Source of the DNA: Micavibrio_C sp965231165
Lineage (GTDB): Bacteria; Pseudomonadota; Alphaproteobacteria; Micavibrionales; Micavibrionaceae
Assembly: GCA_965231165.1 (NCBI GenBank)
Contig: OZ246421.1
Coordinates: 1,302,001 to 1,366,000 of the forward strand
Length of the DNA stretch: 64,000 nucleotides
Direction: 5' to 3'
A model generated the notes under the pieces. That model did not search any database. It was not told where the DNA came from and worked only from the letters and a program-made list of their open reading frames with translations. Within the stretch, counting starts at the first letter, position 1; every line of letters starts with the position of its first letter. The position numbers and the translations under genes are program-made. Shown piece by piece: positions 1 to 8,991 of the stretch.

Positions 1-851
1 TGCTTAAACCAGATCGAACCATTCTTGTGATCGAACAGAATGGGCTTCTTCGCCTCTTTGGAGAGCAGCGCCAGTTTTTTCAGTTCGTCGCCCAAGGTGG
101 CGGGCGGCAGCACCTGTACACGGTTGCCCAGATGAGCTCTCACATCCGCCGGAATTTTTGCGGCGTCAATAAACCAGTCGACATTGCCATTGGCATGAAC
201 AATCGCATTTGAAAGCGCAAATGGCGTATGCGGCACATCGGTGCCGCGGATATTCAGCAACCACGCAACAGAATCCGGCATCGTGATGACGGCCGCCACG
301 CCGCCATTCTTGACTACCGCAGCCGCAATATCCTCGCGCTTTGCATCGGCGGTTTTACCCGCAACCTTGTCCGAGAATATTTCAACCAGTTGCATCGGCG
401 GGCCGGGTTGATCACGCCAGACGGCATCAACGAGATTTTTGCGCAGCGGCTTCAACGTGACGTTCTTGGCTTTGACGATTGATTCAAGAGTGCCTATTTC
501 CGCAGGTGTATGCAGCCGCGGATCATAACCGATCACACCGTTATCGGGCGCGTTCTCCAACAGCCATTCTGCCAGTTTCTTGGTGGTGCCTTCGATCCGT
601 TCATACAGGTTTTCATCAACTTGTTTTTTGATCTGCTCGCGGTAACGACTATCGCTTTCGACCATGGCGCAGTCTTTCAACACAACCGCCACCCCGGCGG
701 AACCGGTAAAACCGGTCAGCCACGATAAACGCTCGGCATGCGGCGGCACATATTCCCCGAGGAACTCGTCGCTACGCGGCACCAGAAAACCATCGATCTT
801 CTGTTTCGTGAGTTGAGCGCGCAGCGCCTGAAGTTTATCTGCCTGTTCCAT
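1..851 (-). CDS. Aminopeptidase P family protein, N-terminal part (runs off the left edge)
   Basis: Cytoplasmic Xaa-Pro aminopeptidase (family M24B) that removes N-terminal residues preceding proline. The reverse strand reads open from ATG at 849-851 to the window edge, about 283 residues, starting MEQADKLQALRAQL. It has the creatinase-like N-terminal domain hallmarks FLVPRSDEFLGEY, ERLSWLTGFTGSAG and SRYREQI, and the second N-terminal domain follows. The metal-binding pita-bread domain is outside the window, so catalytic residues cannot be checked. Upstream of the start only a weak purine stretch is visible. Family assignment is confident; the exact subfamily is not. Confidence 0.85.
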   Translation of the reverse strand, partial: MEQADKLQALRAQLTKQKIDGFLVPRSDEFLGEYVPPHAERLSWLTGFTGSAGVAVVLKDCAMVESDSRYREQIKKQVDENLYERIEGTTKKLAEWLLENAPDNGVIGYDPRLHTPAEIGTLESIVKAKNVTLKPLRKNLVDAVWRDQPGPPMQLVEIFSDKVAGKTADAKREDIAAAVVKNGGVAAVITMPDSVAWLLNIRGTDVPHTPFALSNAIVHANGNVDWFIDAAKIPADVRAHLGNRVQVLPPATLGDELKKLALLSKEAKKPILFDHKNGSIWFK

Positions 852-1009
852 GATTTTTATCTTTACGTTTTTTGTGACTGTCGCGAATGACTATACAGAA
901 TCCTTTATTATCAGTCATGTAAGCAAATCGGCCGGGTCACAATTTTCTTGCTCCCCACACTAAAGTTATGTAAAAAATAAAGCCTGTTAAATTGTTCAGG
1001 AGCTTTACA

Positions 1010-1264
1010 ATGTCCAAGCCCAGCATCGTTTCGCAATTCAAGACGGCGATCTGCACATCCGTTATCGCCACCGCACTTCTGACGAGTGCCGCTGTTGAAA
1101 TCGCGACGGAGAAAAAACCCAACCCGATGATGATCCTGATGGGAGCCCTCTTCGCGGCGACAGCGCGCAGCTCCTACAAATCGGCCAACCGCGAACTGAA
1201 CACATTGGAAATCATTCCTGCGGCGGCTGCCAAAACCAACACGCTCCCTTCACCCCATCAATAA
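1010..1264 (+). CDS. Small membrane-associated hypothetical protein (84 aa)
   Basis: Unrecognised protein starting MSKPSIVSQF. The start is the ATG at 1010 because AGGAG lies 8 bases upstream; an in-frame start at 992 has no such signal. Two hydrophobic stretches (about residues 10-28 and 38-52) suggest a small membrane protein with a polar, Ala/Pro-rich C-terminus. It is followed closely by the J-domain gene, but a hairpin lies between them, so co-transcription is uncertain. Confidence 0.6.
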   Translation: MSKPSIVSQFKTAICTSVIATALLTSAAVEIATEKKPNPMMILMGALFAATARSSYKSANRELNTLEIIPAAAAKTNTLPSPHQ

Positions 1265-1287
1265 AGACTATCTAATGACAGATTGAA

Positions 1288-1316
1288 AAGGCATGCTATT
1301 CTATCCGGCATGCCTT
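1288..1316. repeat. Perfect 9-bp inverted repeat over the J-domain gene start
   Basis: AAGGCATGC (1288-1296) and GCATGCCTT (1308-1316) are perfectly complementary with an 11-base loop. The right arm contains the proposed ATG (1310-1312). No T-run follows, so it is less likely a terminator than a structure affecting initiation at the downstream gene. The functional reading is inference. Confidence 0.45.
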
Positions 1317-1738
1317 ATCTGCTTCTTGTCATCGGGGCCGCTATCGGCCTTTTTGGATTGTATAAATTCTTCCTGTCGGCCAGCCCGAAACAGGTGGGGG
1401 CATTTCTGACCGCTGTGGTTTTCCTGATCCTGACAGTGGCGCTTTTATTCATGGCTGTTACAGGCCGCCTGCCCGCCGCGATTGCGCTGGTGGTGGCCAT
1501 CTGGCCGCTGGCATTCGCCTACTGGAAGGCCCGCCAACCGCGCAAACCCGCCGCCGCCAAATCCGTTAAAATGACCCGCGCCGAAGCGCTGGAAATACTG
1601 GGCCTGTCCGAACCCGCCAATGCCGAAGCCATCGAAGACGCCTATAAACGCCTGATGATGAAAGTCCACCCCGACCAGCAAGGCAGCGACTGGATGGCGG
1701 CCAAGCTGAACGAAGCCCGGGATTTATTGCTGAAATAG
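1310..1738 (+). CDS. Membrane-anchored J-domain protein
   Basis: Probable DnaJ-type co-chaperone tethered to the inner membrane. Two or three hydrophobic segments fill the first 75 residues, followed by a basic linker and a C-terminal J-domain with ALEILGLSEPA and the diagnostic HPD tripeptide (about residues 120-122, in KVHPDQQG). The domain order (membrane anchor, then terminal J-domain) matches alphaproteobacterial DnaJ-like and Tim14-like proteins. An upstream in-frame TTG at 1283 would add 9 residues; the ATG at 1310 was preferred because the first membrane segment begins there, but neither start has a clear ribosome binding site. It would stimulate DnaK ATPase; the client is unknown. 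Confidence 0.75.
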   Translation: MPYLLLVIGAAIGLFGLYKFFLSASPKQVGAFLTAVVFLILTVALLFMAVTGRLPAAIALVVAIWPLAFAYWKARQPRKPAAAKSVKMTRAEALEILGLSEPANAEAIEDAYKRLMMKVHPDQQGSDWMAAKLNEARDLLLK

Positions 1739-1826
1739 CCATTATTCAGCGTGGGCCGGGTTGAATCCCCCCCCTTTCTGTGCGATTTTTCAGACATCGG
1801 TTCAACCTTGGAATTCCATAATATTC

Positions 1827-2717
<891 letters not shown>

Positions 2718-2719
2718 AT

Positions 2720-4150
2720 ATGACCGCCGCCGCCCAGAAAAAACCACAGGCTTATAATTTCAGCCCGACGATCCTGCGCGAATATGATATTCGTGGACAG
2801 CTTGGCAAGAACCTGTCGGAAGACGATGCATTTGCTGTCGGCTGTGCGTTTGGCACTTACGTGCGCCGTAAAAACGGAAAGCGCGTTTGTGTCGGTTATG
2901 ATGGCCGCGAGTCATCACCGATATTTGCCGATGCAATGATCGCGGGTCTGACCAGCACGGGGCTGGATGTTGAGGCCATCGGCCTTGGCCCCACACCGAT
3001 GCTGAATTTCGCGGTGAAGGATTCACACGCCGATGCGGGCGTGATGATTACCGGTTCACACAACCCGTCCGATTATAACGGTTTCAAGATGACGCTGCAG
3101 AGCGGCCCCGTTTACGGCGAAATGATTCAAGAACTGGGGCGTATCGCCGCGACAGGCGATTTTGAAACCGGCCACGGCAAAGTCACGACTATCGATATTC
3201 AGGACAAATATGTCGCCCGCCTGCTGCGCGATATCATGCCGCTTAAGGACATGAAAGTGGCGTGGGATTGCGGCAATGGCGCGGGCGGTGAAATCGTCCG
3301 CCGTGTTGTGAGGCAACTGCCCGGTGAACATATCCTGCTGTTCGATGAGATTGATGGCAATTTCCCCAACCACCATCCTGATCCGACCGTCGATGAAAAT
3401 CTGGCTGATCTTATCCGCGTGGTGCGCGAACAAAAATGCGATCTGGGCATTGCTTTTGATGGCGATGCCGACCGTGTGGGTGCCGTCGATGAGCAAGGCA
3501 ACATCATGCGTTGCGATACGCTGATGATCGTCTATGCGAAAGACGTCCTTACCCGCCACCCCGGCGCCACCATCATCGGCGATGTAAAATGTTCGCAAGT
3601 GATGTTCGATGAAATCGCGCGCATGGGCGGCAAGCCCATCATGTGGAAAACCGGTCACTCGCTGATCAAGGCCAAAATGGCGGAAGAGAAATCACCGCTC
3701 TCCGGCGAGTTGTCCGGTCATATCTTCTTTGGCGATGGCTGGTACGGGTTTGACGACGGCATTTACTGCGCCCTGCGCCTGATCAAGGAAGTTGATAAGG
3801 CCAGCGGCCCGGCATCGTCATTGATTGCGCATTTGCCGCATATCTACAACACACCGGAAATCCGGTTCGAGGTCGATGAAGCGCATAAATTCGATCTGGT
3901 GGCGCGCATCGTCGCGTCGGTTAAAGCGCAGGCGAAAAACAACCCCGACCTCACCGTCAACGATATTGATGGCATACGCGTGAAAACGCCTGAGGGTTGG
4001 TGGCTGATTCGTGCCTCGAACACACAAAATGTTTTGGTCACACGCGCCGAGGCCAGCAGTCAGGCGGCACTCGAACAATTGAAATCCATGGTACAACAGG
4101 AAGTAAAAGGAATCGGTTATGACGTCAGCTTCAGCACTCAAGGACACTAA
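2720..4150 (+). CDS. Phosphomannomutase/phosphoglucomutase
   Basis: Interconverts hexose 1- and 6-phosphates (ManB/AlgC/Pgm family). The 476-residue protein has the active-site phosphoserine motif TGSHNP (Ser near residue 113), the Mg-binding loop DGDADR (about 247-252), the sugar-binding GELSGH motif and the C-terminal phosphate-binding RASNTQ segment. All four domains appear present. It follows galU with a 2-base gap, consistent with shared production of UDP-glucose and GDP-mannose precursors. Substrate preference cannot be read from sequence. Its 3' end overlaps an upstream in-frame start of the next gene, chpT. Confidence 0.92.
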   Translation: MTAAAQKKPQAYNFSPTILREYDIRGQLGKNLSEDDAFAVGCAFGTYVRRKNGKRVCVGYDGRESSPIFADAMIAGLTSTGLDVEAIGLGPTPMLNFAVKDSHADAGVMITGSHNPSDYNGFKMTLQSGPVYGEMIQELGRIAATGDFETGHGKVTTIDIQDKYVARLLRDIMPLKDMKVAWDCGNGAGGEIVRRVVRQLPGEHILLFDEIDGNFPNHHPDPTVDENLADLIRVVREQKCDLGIAFDGDADRVGAVDEQGNIMRCDTLMIVYAKDVLTRHPGATIIGDVKCSQVMFDEIARMGGKPIMWKTGHSLIKAKMAEEKSPLSGELSGHIFFGDGWYGFDDGIYCALRLIKEVDKASGPASSLIAHLPHIYNTPEIRFEVDEAHKFDLVARIVASVKAQAKNNPDLTVNDIDGIRVKTPEGWWLIRASNTQNVLVTRAEASSQAALEQLKSMVQQEVKGIGYDVSFSTQGH

Positions 4151-4154
4151 CACC

Positions 4155-4799
4155 ATGACACAAGCCCCCGCCATCAGTGCCGCCGTTCTCGAATTGCTGG
4201 CCTCACGCATCTGCCACGATCTGATCAGCCCGGTAGGCGCGGTCAATAACGGCGTTGAGTTTCTGGAAGAAATGGGCGCCGATGCCGGTGCCGAAGCCAT
4301 CCAGTTGATCGCACACAGCGCCCGTCAGGCCTCTGTCCGTTTGCAAGCTTTCCGCATCTGCTACGGTGCCGGTGGCCGCGATTCCAACATCAAACCGGAA
4401 GACATCAAGAAGGCATTCGAAGCGCTGACCGAGGCCGACGGTAAAATCGCGCAGAGCTGGGACCCGCATGCAAATCTCGGCTTTGCCGAACGCCCCGAGG
4501 GTTACTGCAAGATTCTGATGGGCACGATGATGCTGGGCGCTGAATGCCTGCCCAAGGGCGGCATCATCAAGGTGAAGGCTGGCGGCAGTAATGAAACGCT
4601 GATTTTCGCCGAAGGTCAGGACGCCGTCGTGCGCGCTGGCGTAGAGGAAGCGATGGCGCTGAAGAGCGATCCCGCGACGCTCGATCCGCGTCTGGTGCAC
4701 CCATACGCCATTAGCACACTGGCAGCGAGCTATGGCTTCACAATCAAGATTGCCGAAAAAGAACCGGGCCGCGTGGTGATCAGCCTGACGCGGGCTTAA
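4155..4799 (+). CDS. chpT: Histidine phosphotransferase ChpT
   Basis: In the alphaproteobacterial cell-cycle phosphorelay, ChpT moves phosphate from the hybrid kinase CckA to CtrA and CpdR. The 214-residue protein has the diagnostic SRICHDLISPVGAV segment with the phosphorylated His near residue 21, then a four-helix dimerisation region and a degenerate Bergerat-like C-terminal domain. The ATG at 4155 is preceded by AAGGA with a 10-base gap; a start at 4119 would overlap the mutase gene. A strong terminator follows directly. A CtrA-type site is found elsewhere in this window (14918-14932), consistent with an intact pathway. Confidence 0.88.
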   Translation: MTQAPAISAAVLELLASRICHDLISPVGAVNNGVEFLEEMGADAGAEAIQLIAHSARQASVRLQAFRICYGAGGRDSNIKPEDIKKAFEALTEADGKIAQSWDPHANLGFAERPEGYCKILMGTMMLGAECLPKGGIIKVKAGGSNETLIFAEGQDAVVRAGVEEAMALKSDPATLDPRLVHPYAISTLAASYGFTIKIAEKEPGRVVISLTRA

Positions 4800-4804
4800 A
4801 AAAC

Positions 4805-4832
4805 AAAATCCCGGCAGTTGCCGGGATTTTTT
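4805..4832 (+). terminator. Rho-independent terminator after chpT
   Basis: AAAATCCCGGCA (4805-4816) pairs perfectly with TGCCGGGATTTT (4819-4830), with a T-run at the 3' side. It closes the galU-manB-chpT unit and, being near-symmetrical, may also serve the convergent I78-like gene. Confidence 0.85.
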
Positions 4833-4849
4833 ATGCGGATGTTTTTCGC

Positions 4850-5260
4850 TTAACCGCAGCGGACAGCCGTCACCACGTTATGATCATCCACCAGCACATT
4901 GATGCGCTCGGGGTTGAAATCCATGGTCGCGGCCGAATCCGGTTTCAGGATGCGGTACGGGTGGCCTGTGGCCTTGACCGCTTCTTCGTTAACAGGCTGA
5001 CCCACCCAGTCGTTATAATTGCATTCCGCTTCCGTCATCACTGGTGCTTCCTGGGCATTTTCGCCCGTTGCTGTGTCGCCGTTGGCAACCGTCATGTGTG
5101 CGGGATCGGATACCTCGCCCATCTGCGGACTGTAGGCCGTGCCGCCCTGACCGCCGGACGCCGCGACCTGCAGCACGAAATAGATCGCCAGACCCGCGAT
5201 AATCACGGTTGCTATCACCGGTACAATAACGACCACGCGAAACTTTTGTTTCTTGTCCAT
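4850..5260 (-). CDS. Membrane-anchored I78-family peptidase inhibitor-like protein
   Basis: The 136-residue product has a short basic N-terminus, one membrane segment (about residues 9-30), a flexible Gly/Ser/Thr linker, and a C-terminal domain resembling the I78 inhibitor family: CNYNDWVGQPV, then YRILKPDSAATMDFNPERINVLVDD and a final VRCG, with the two family cysteines at its ends. Family members inhibit serine and some metallo-peptidases; here the domain would face the periplasm. The ATG at 5260 is preceded by AGGAG. It stands alone and converges on the chpT terminator. The target protease is unknown. Confidence 0.78.
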   Translation of the reverse strand: MDKKQKFRVVVIVPVIATVIIAGLAIYFVLQVAASGGQGGTAYSPQMGEVSDPAHMTVANGDTATGENAQEAPVMTEAECNYNDWVGQPVNEEAVKATGHPYRILKPDSAATMDFNPERINVLVDDHNVVTAVRCG

Positions 5261-5443
5261 AAAGACTCTCCTGCACACTCAAACTTAGGGCTTAAAAACT
5301 GCGGCCACACTAGCCATCCCCACCCCCAAAATCAATCATTTCCGAAAGCGTATGGGATACCTCATTATTTTACATACAAATGAAGAGGTGCCGATACGCC
5401 TGACGCATCGACACCTTCAAAAACTTTTTTTCAGCCGTAATTA

Positions 5444-6049
5444 TCAGGAGGGTCGAGACCCATCATTCTTGCGCGGTTGTAAAACAGTTTCCAACGGACA
5501 GGAACCGGTCCTGGCCGTACCCAGTTCAAGGCTTCCACCCTGCTCGTACGTCATGTGCCAACTATCAGCCAGTACGCTCCGGCTGCGCATGTGCTCTTCT
5601 GTGGCCTTGAGCGCTGACAGATAGATGCCCGGCAGCGTCGCCGACCGGGTGTTATCCATCAATGTCAGGGCGTGTTTGGCCAGAAATGCCACGGGCACAT
5701 ACATGTCTTCAGCACGAATTTGCTTGTCGTGATTGTTGCTATCGTGAAAGAACGGGCACTTGCCCTCCTCCGCCGCATTCATCAGCGACAGACGCGCCGC
5801 CGTTCTGACATCCTGCGGTGTGGAACCGAGCATGTGATCAAGGGAACTGCCCTCGGCGGCGATCTTCAGCGCGGTCAGAAAGCGTCGTGCCGATACAAAC
5901 CTATCGTCATCAGTATGGGTCGCCGGGTGAGAGAACGCCTCCAACTCGTTACGTGTCAGCAGCATATGCGCAGGATCATCAGAACCCGCGCGCAAACTGT
6001 TCTTGCTGGAAAACACGCGACCCAGACTATCTTTGTTAAACCAGTGCAT
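5444..6049 (-). CDS. Hypothetical protein (201 aa)
   Basis: Unrecognised. Starts MHWFNKDSLGRVF with AGGAG 6 bases ahead of the ATG, so translation is well supported. It is hydrophilic and probably cytoplasmic, mainly helical, with no signal peptide or membrane segment and no motif that could be matched. It is transcribed away from lepA and separated from it by about 200 bases that contain a GCGCTT...AAGCGC inverted repeat near 6128-6149. Nothing in the surroundings suggests a role. Confidence 0.65.
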   Translation of the reverse strand: MHWFNKDSLGRVFSSKNSLRAGSDDPAHMLLTRNELEAFSHPATHTDDDRFVSARRFLTALKIAAEGSSLDHMLGSTPQDVRTAARLSLMNAAEEGKCPFFHDSNNHDKQIRAEDMYVPVAFLAKHALTLMDNTRSATLPGIYLSALKATEEHMRSRSVLADSWHMTYEQGGSLELGTARTGSCPLETVLQPRKNDGSRPS

Positions 6050-6256
6050 GAAAATCTCCTGTTTATTATAGTTTTTGCTGCCTCAAGAATACCGTACAAA
6101 AAGCCCGTCTCATATAGGGTGAAAGCGCTTCTTTGTGGTTATAAAGCGCAACCTGTTTTATTATGTCAATAATGTACGTATATGCTGCGGAGCACTCCTC
6201 CGTTATCGCCAATAATCCTTGAATACCGCGCTGGGAAACCTTATCGTCCCGGCACC

Positions 6257-8071
6257 ATGACAAAGCCCCTAGAACATATTCGTAACTTCGCCATCATCGC
6301 CCATATCGACCATGGGAAATCGACGCTGGCTGACCGTTTGATCCAGACCTGCGGCGGGCTTGAGGCCCGCGAGATGACCGAACAGGTCTTGGACAACATG
6401 GACATCGAGCGCGAGCGCGGTATTACCATCAAGGCGCAGACCGTGCGTCTGGCCTATAAGGCCAAAGACGGCATCGAATATCAGTTGAACCTGATGGACA
6501 CGCCGGGGCATGTCGATTTCGCGTATGAAGTATCACGCTCCCTCGCTTCGTGCGAAGGCTCCATCCTCGTCGTCGACTCGACACAGGGTGTTGAGGCGCA
6601 GACACTCGCCAACGTCTATCAGGCGCTCGACAACCATCACGAAATCGTCACCGTCGTCAACAAGATCGACCTGCCCGCCGCCGATGTCGAATGGGCGAAG
6701 CAACAGGTCGAGGATGTGATCGGCCTTGATGCGTCCGACGCCGTGCCCGTTTCCGGCAAGACAGGCGTGAATATCGATTTGCTGCTCGAAGCCATCGTCA
6801 AGAAATTGCCGCCGCCAAAGGGCAACACCGACCGCAACACGCCGACCAAGGCGCTGCTGGTCGATAGCTGGTATGACGCTTATCTCGGCGTGGTCATTCT
6901 GGTGCGCGTGATTGATGGCTATCTGAAAAAAGGCCAGAAAATCCGCTTCATGGGCACAGGCGCCACGCGCGATATCGACCGTGTCGGTATGTTCACGCCG
7001 AAGAAAGTGTTGCTTGATGAACTCGGCCCCGGCGAGATGGGCTTTATCACCGCCGCGATTAAGGACATCAGCGATACCAAAGTCGGCGATACCATCACCG
7101 ATGAACGCAACCTCGCGCCCGAAGCCCTGCCCGGTTTTAAACCGAGTGTGCCGATGGTGTTCTGTTCGCTGTTCCCGGCGGACTCCTCCGAATTTGAAAA
7201 GCTGCGCGAGTCCATCGCCAAGCTGAAACTGAACGACGCCTCTCTCCATTACGAAATGGAAAGCTCGCAGGCGCTCGGCATGGGTTTCCGTTGCGGCTTC
7301 CTAGGGCTTTTGCACATGGAGATTATTCAGGAACGCCTCGACCGTGAATTCGATCTCGACCTCGTGCCGACCGCGCCCAGCGTGGTTTACGAACTGAAAC
7401 TGACGAATGGCGACGAACTGACGCTTTATAACCCCGCCGACATGCCAGACACCTCACGTATTGCCGCCATATCGGAGCCATGGATCAAGGCCACGATCAT
7501 GACGCCGGACGAATATCTCGGCAGCCTGCTGCAACTGTGTCAGGAACGCCGCGGCGTACAGGTGGAACTGACCTATGTCGGTAACCGCGCGATGCTGATT
7601 TACCGCCTGCCGCTCAACGAAGTGATTTTCGATTTCTATGACCGCCTGAAATCCATCAGCCGTGGTTACGCCAGCTTTGACTATCATCTCGATGGCTATG
7701 AAGAAGGCGATCTGGTGAAGATGGAAATTCTGGTGAATGGCGAAGGCGTCGATGCGCTCGCCATGGTCGTGCACCGCTCGCAAGCCGAACGCCGTGGCCG
7801 CCAGCTGTGCGAACGCCTCAAAGACCTGATCCCGCGCCAGATGATCAAAGTGGCCATCCAGGCCGCCATCGGCGGCAAAGTCATCGCCCGCGAAGACATC
7901 AGCGCCCTCCGCAAAGACGTCACCGCCAAATGCTACGGCGGCGATATCTCAAGAAAGCGCAAACTGCTGGAGAAGCAGAAAAAGGGCAAGGCGAAGATGC
8001 AGATGTACGCAAATGTGGAAATTCCACAGAGTGCGTTTATTGCGGCGCTTAAAATGGGCGATGAGAAGTGA
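6257..8071 (+). CDS. lepA: Elongation factor 4 (LepA)
   Basis: Ribosome-associated translational GTPase, proposed to back-translocate or help 30S maturation. The 604-residue protein contains the P-loop AHIDHGKST (about residues 15-23), ERGITIKAQ, DTPGHVDF and NKIDLP motifs, the domain II and V fold, and the LepA-specific C-terminal domain ending in a Lys-rich segment. Length is normal. The ATG at 6257 matches the usual MxxLEHIRNF start; the frame is open to 6182 but the extra residues are unlike the family. The last codons and stop lie in a perfect inverted repeat that may act as terminator. Confidence 0.95.
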   Translation: MTKPLEHIRNFAIIAHIDHGKSTLADRLIQTCGGLEAREMTEQVLDNMDIERERGITIKAQTVRLAYKAKDGIEYQLNLMDTPGHVDFAYEVSRSLASCEGSILVVDSTQGVEAQTLANVYQALDNHHEIVTVVNKIDLPAADVEWAKQQVEDVIGLDASDAVPVSGKTGVNIDLLLEAIVKKLPPPKGNTDRNTPTKALLVDSWYDAYLGVVILVRVIDGYLKKGQKIRFMGTGATRDIDRVGMFTPKKVLLDELGPGEMGFITAAIKDISDTKVGDTITDERNLAPEALPGFKPSVPMVFCSLFPADSSEFEKLRESIAKLKLNDASLHYEMESSQALGMGFRCGFLGLLHMEIIQERLDREFDLDLVPTAPSVVYELKLTNGDELTLYNPADMPDTSRIAAISEPWIKATIMTPDEYLGSLLQLCQERRGVQVELTYVGNRAMLIYRLPLNEVIFDFYDRLKSISRGYASFDYHLDGYEEGDLVKMEILVNGEGVDALAMVVHRSQAERRGRQLCERLKDLIPRQMIKVAIQAAIGGKVIAREDISALRKDVTAKCYGGDISRKRKLLEKQKKGKAKMQMYANVEIPQSAFIAALKMGDEK

Positions 8072-8089
8072 TTAATTACTTCTCATCGC
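8058..8089. terminator. 12-bp perfect inverted repeat over the lepA stop
   Basis: GCGATGAGAAGT (8058-8069) pairs with ACTTCTCATCGC (8078-8089) around an 8-base loop. It includes the TGA stop of lepA and lies 7 bases from the end of the convergent Cas2/SinR-like gene. There is no T-run, so termination is inferred from position and stem strength only. Confidence 0.45.
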
Positions 8090-8095
8090 ACTGAT

Positions 8096-8389
8096 CTAAA
8101 CAGATTGCTTAGCGAGCCACTGCTCTCTGATAAATTTTGAAGCTTCATCACTTATATTGCGCCACGAGGCGCTATTATTTGTAGAATCCACAATATATAA
8201 AGAATCGTTCGAGTCCATTGTGGCCCAAATGGCCTCTACAGCTTGAGCAGCAGTTAGGTTAGATTTCACGTACCAATAAGATTTGTGAATTTTTGCCCAA
8301 GCACCAAGCGTTTTGATTTTAGCGATTACTTTATCGTAATCTTGGCCTTGCTTGTATAGATCGTAAGAAATGTGAAGATTATTAGCCAT
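8096..8389 (-). CDS. Cas2/SinR-like small ferredoxin-fold protein
   Basis: 97-residue protein beginning MANNLHISYDLYKQGQDYDKV, with KIKTLGAWAKIHKSYWYVKS and LYIVDSTNNSASW. This pattern matches small proteins annotated as SinR family, which share the Cas2/VapD ferredoxin-like fold (an initial YDL strand with Asp, then a second strand ending in a Tyr-rich segment). Those folds include ribonucleases, but activity here is unproven. GGGAG sits 7 bases before the ATG. There is no CRISPR repeat or other cas gene nearby, so a role in CRISPR adaptation is unlikely. AT content is higher than in neighbouring genes, a mild sign of transfer. Confidence 0.6.
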   Translation of the reverse strand: MANNLHISYDLYKQGQDYDKVIAKIKTLGAWAKIHKSYWYVKSNLTAAQAVEAIWATMDSNDSLYIVDSTNNSASWRNISDEASKFIREQWLAKQSV

Positions 8390-8418
8390 TTTGAACTCCC
8401 ATAAGTTATGGCTGGAAC

Positions 8419-8547
8419 ACGGTTGACATCAACCGTTTTCCCATTGACTCACAAGGAATGGCTCGATACAAACAGCTTGCAAATGCGCAAGTATCGGGGA
8501 CATTCTCCCTGAGTCTTGTTTAGAAAAGCCGCCGAGAGGCGGCTTTT
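8419..8547 (+). ncRNA. Candidate structured small RNA with terminator
   Basis: Part of a 600-base stretch without an intact gene. Three consecutive structures are seen. A hairpin ACGGTTGA/TCAACCGT lies at 8419-8436. A nested stem has GACTCA/TGAGTC (8446-8451 with 8510-8515), GGAATG/CATTCTCC, CGATAC/GTATCG and CTTGC/GCAAG. A terminator-like AAAAGCCGCC/GGCGGCTTTT lies at 8524-8547. The order favours plus-strand transcription as an independent small RNA. No known family was recognised, and no clear promoter was identified. Confidence 0.4.
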
Positions 8548-8606
8548 CGCTTACCGCTCGGACAACTCAGTTTCCCAATAAAATTGGTTACCTCAATAAT
8601 ACACGC

Positions 8607-8639
8607 TGGCACTCACCTGTCCAGAGTGCCAATCCATTT
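8607..8639 (+). terminator. Possible rho-independent terminator
   Basis: TGGCACTC (8607-8614) pairs with GAGTGCCA (8624-8631) around a 9-base loop, followed by a T-rich tract after five bases. What transcript it would end is unclear; it may be a second terminator for the structured RNA upstream. Confidence 0.4.
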
Positions 8640-8654
8640 TTTCATTTATAAAGC

Positions 8655-8751
8655 TGTGGATAATCGTGTTAGTTATTTTCTAATCCATTGAAATTTTGTA
8701 GCCGAATCAAAAACCCACATCACACCCAAAATCAGCAAATAGTTATCCACT
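8655..8751. other. Two DnaA-box-like 9-mers in an AT-rich spacer
   Basis: TGTGGATAA at 8655-8663 is a perfect DnaA box on the minus strand, and TTATCCACT at 8743-8751 is an 8/9 match on the plus strand. Two boxes are far fewer than in a typical oriC, and the neighbouring genes are not usual origin neighbours. Listed as a weak observation. Confidence 0.2.
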
Positions 8752-8796
8752 TGCCGAGTGCGGACAACGGCAGTGTCGATGTTGCAGCTTTGTACC

Positions 8797-8955
8797 CTAA
8801 AACCCGTCCTGCACCTCAATCAGCGCCAGTTCCCGCCCCCTGATTTCTGTGTCGTTTCGAATACCGCGAAGATGCCCGCCGCTGTGCGGGTCAGTGCTTC
8901 TGCCAGAATTGCGCCATTAATATATGTCCTGTGAACAGCGCCGCCGAACCCGCCC
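8797..8955 (-). pseudogene. Decayed fragment of a second pyridoxal kinase gene
   Basis: Reading the minus strand in three frames gives AALFTGHIL, then NGAILAEALTRTAAGIF-like residues and FAVFETTQKSG, then GRELALIEVQDGF before a TAG at 8797-8799. These line up in order with the C-terminal part of the intact PdxY encoded at 9723-10577 (AALFTGHILNGASPADALKRTAGG, then FAIFEATRKSGGRELALI). At least two frameshifts separate the blocks, and the N-terminal three quarters are missing. This looks like the remains of a duplicated or paralogous kinase gene. Confidence 0.75.
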
Positions 8956-8991
8956 TACGCCTGAAAAGCACTAGCTCCCACTCCTCGTGAA

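Noticed and set aside
8096..8547. Type III toxin-antitoxin or CRISPR adaptation locus
   Set aside because: No repeats of the antitoxin kind, the terminator is on the wrong side for an RNA-toxin operon on the minus strand, and no CRISPR repeats or other cas genes exist.
8655..8751. Chromosomal origin suggested by DnaA-box-like 9-mers
   Set aside because: Only one perfect and one near-perfect box, no cluster, no usual origin neighbours. Chance cannot be excluded in 64 kb.
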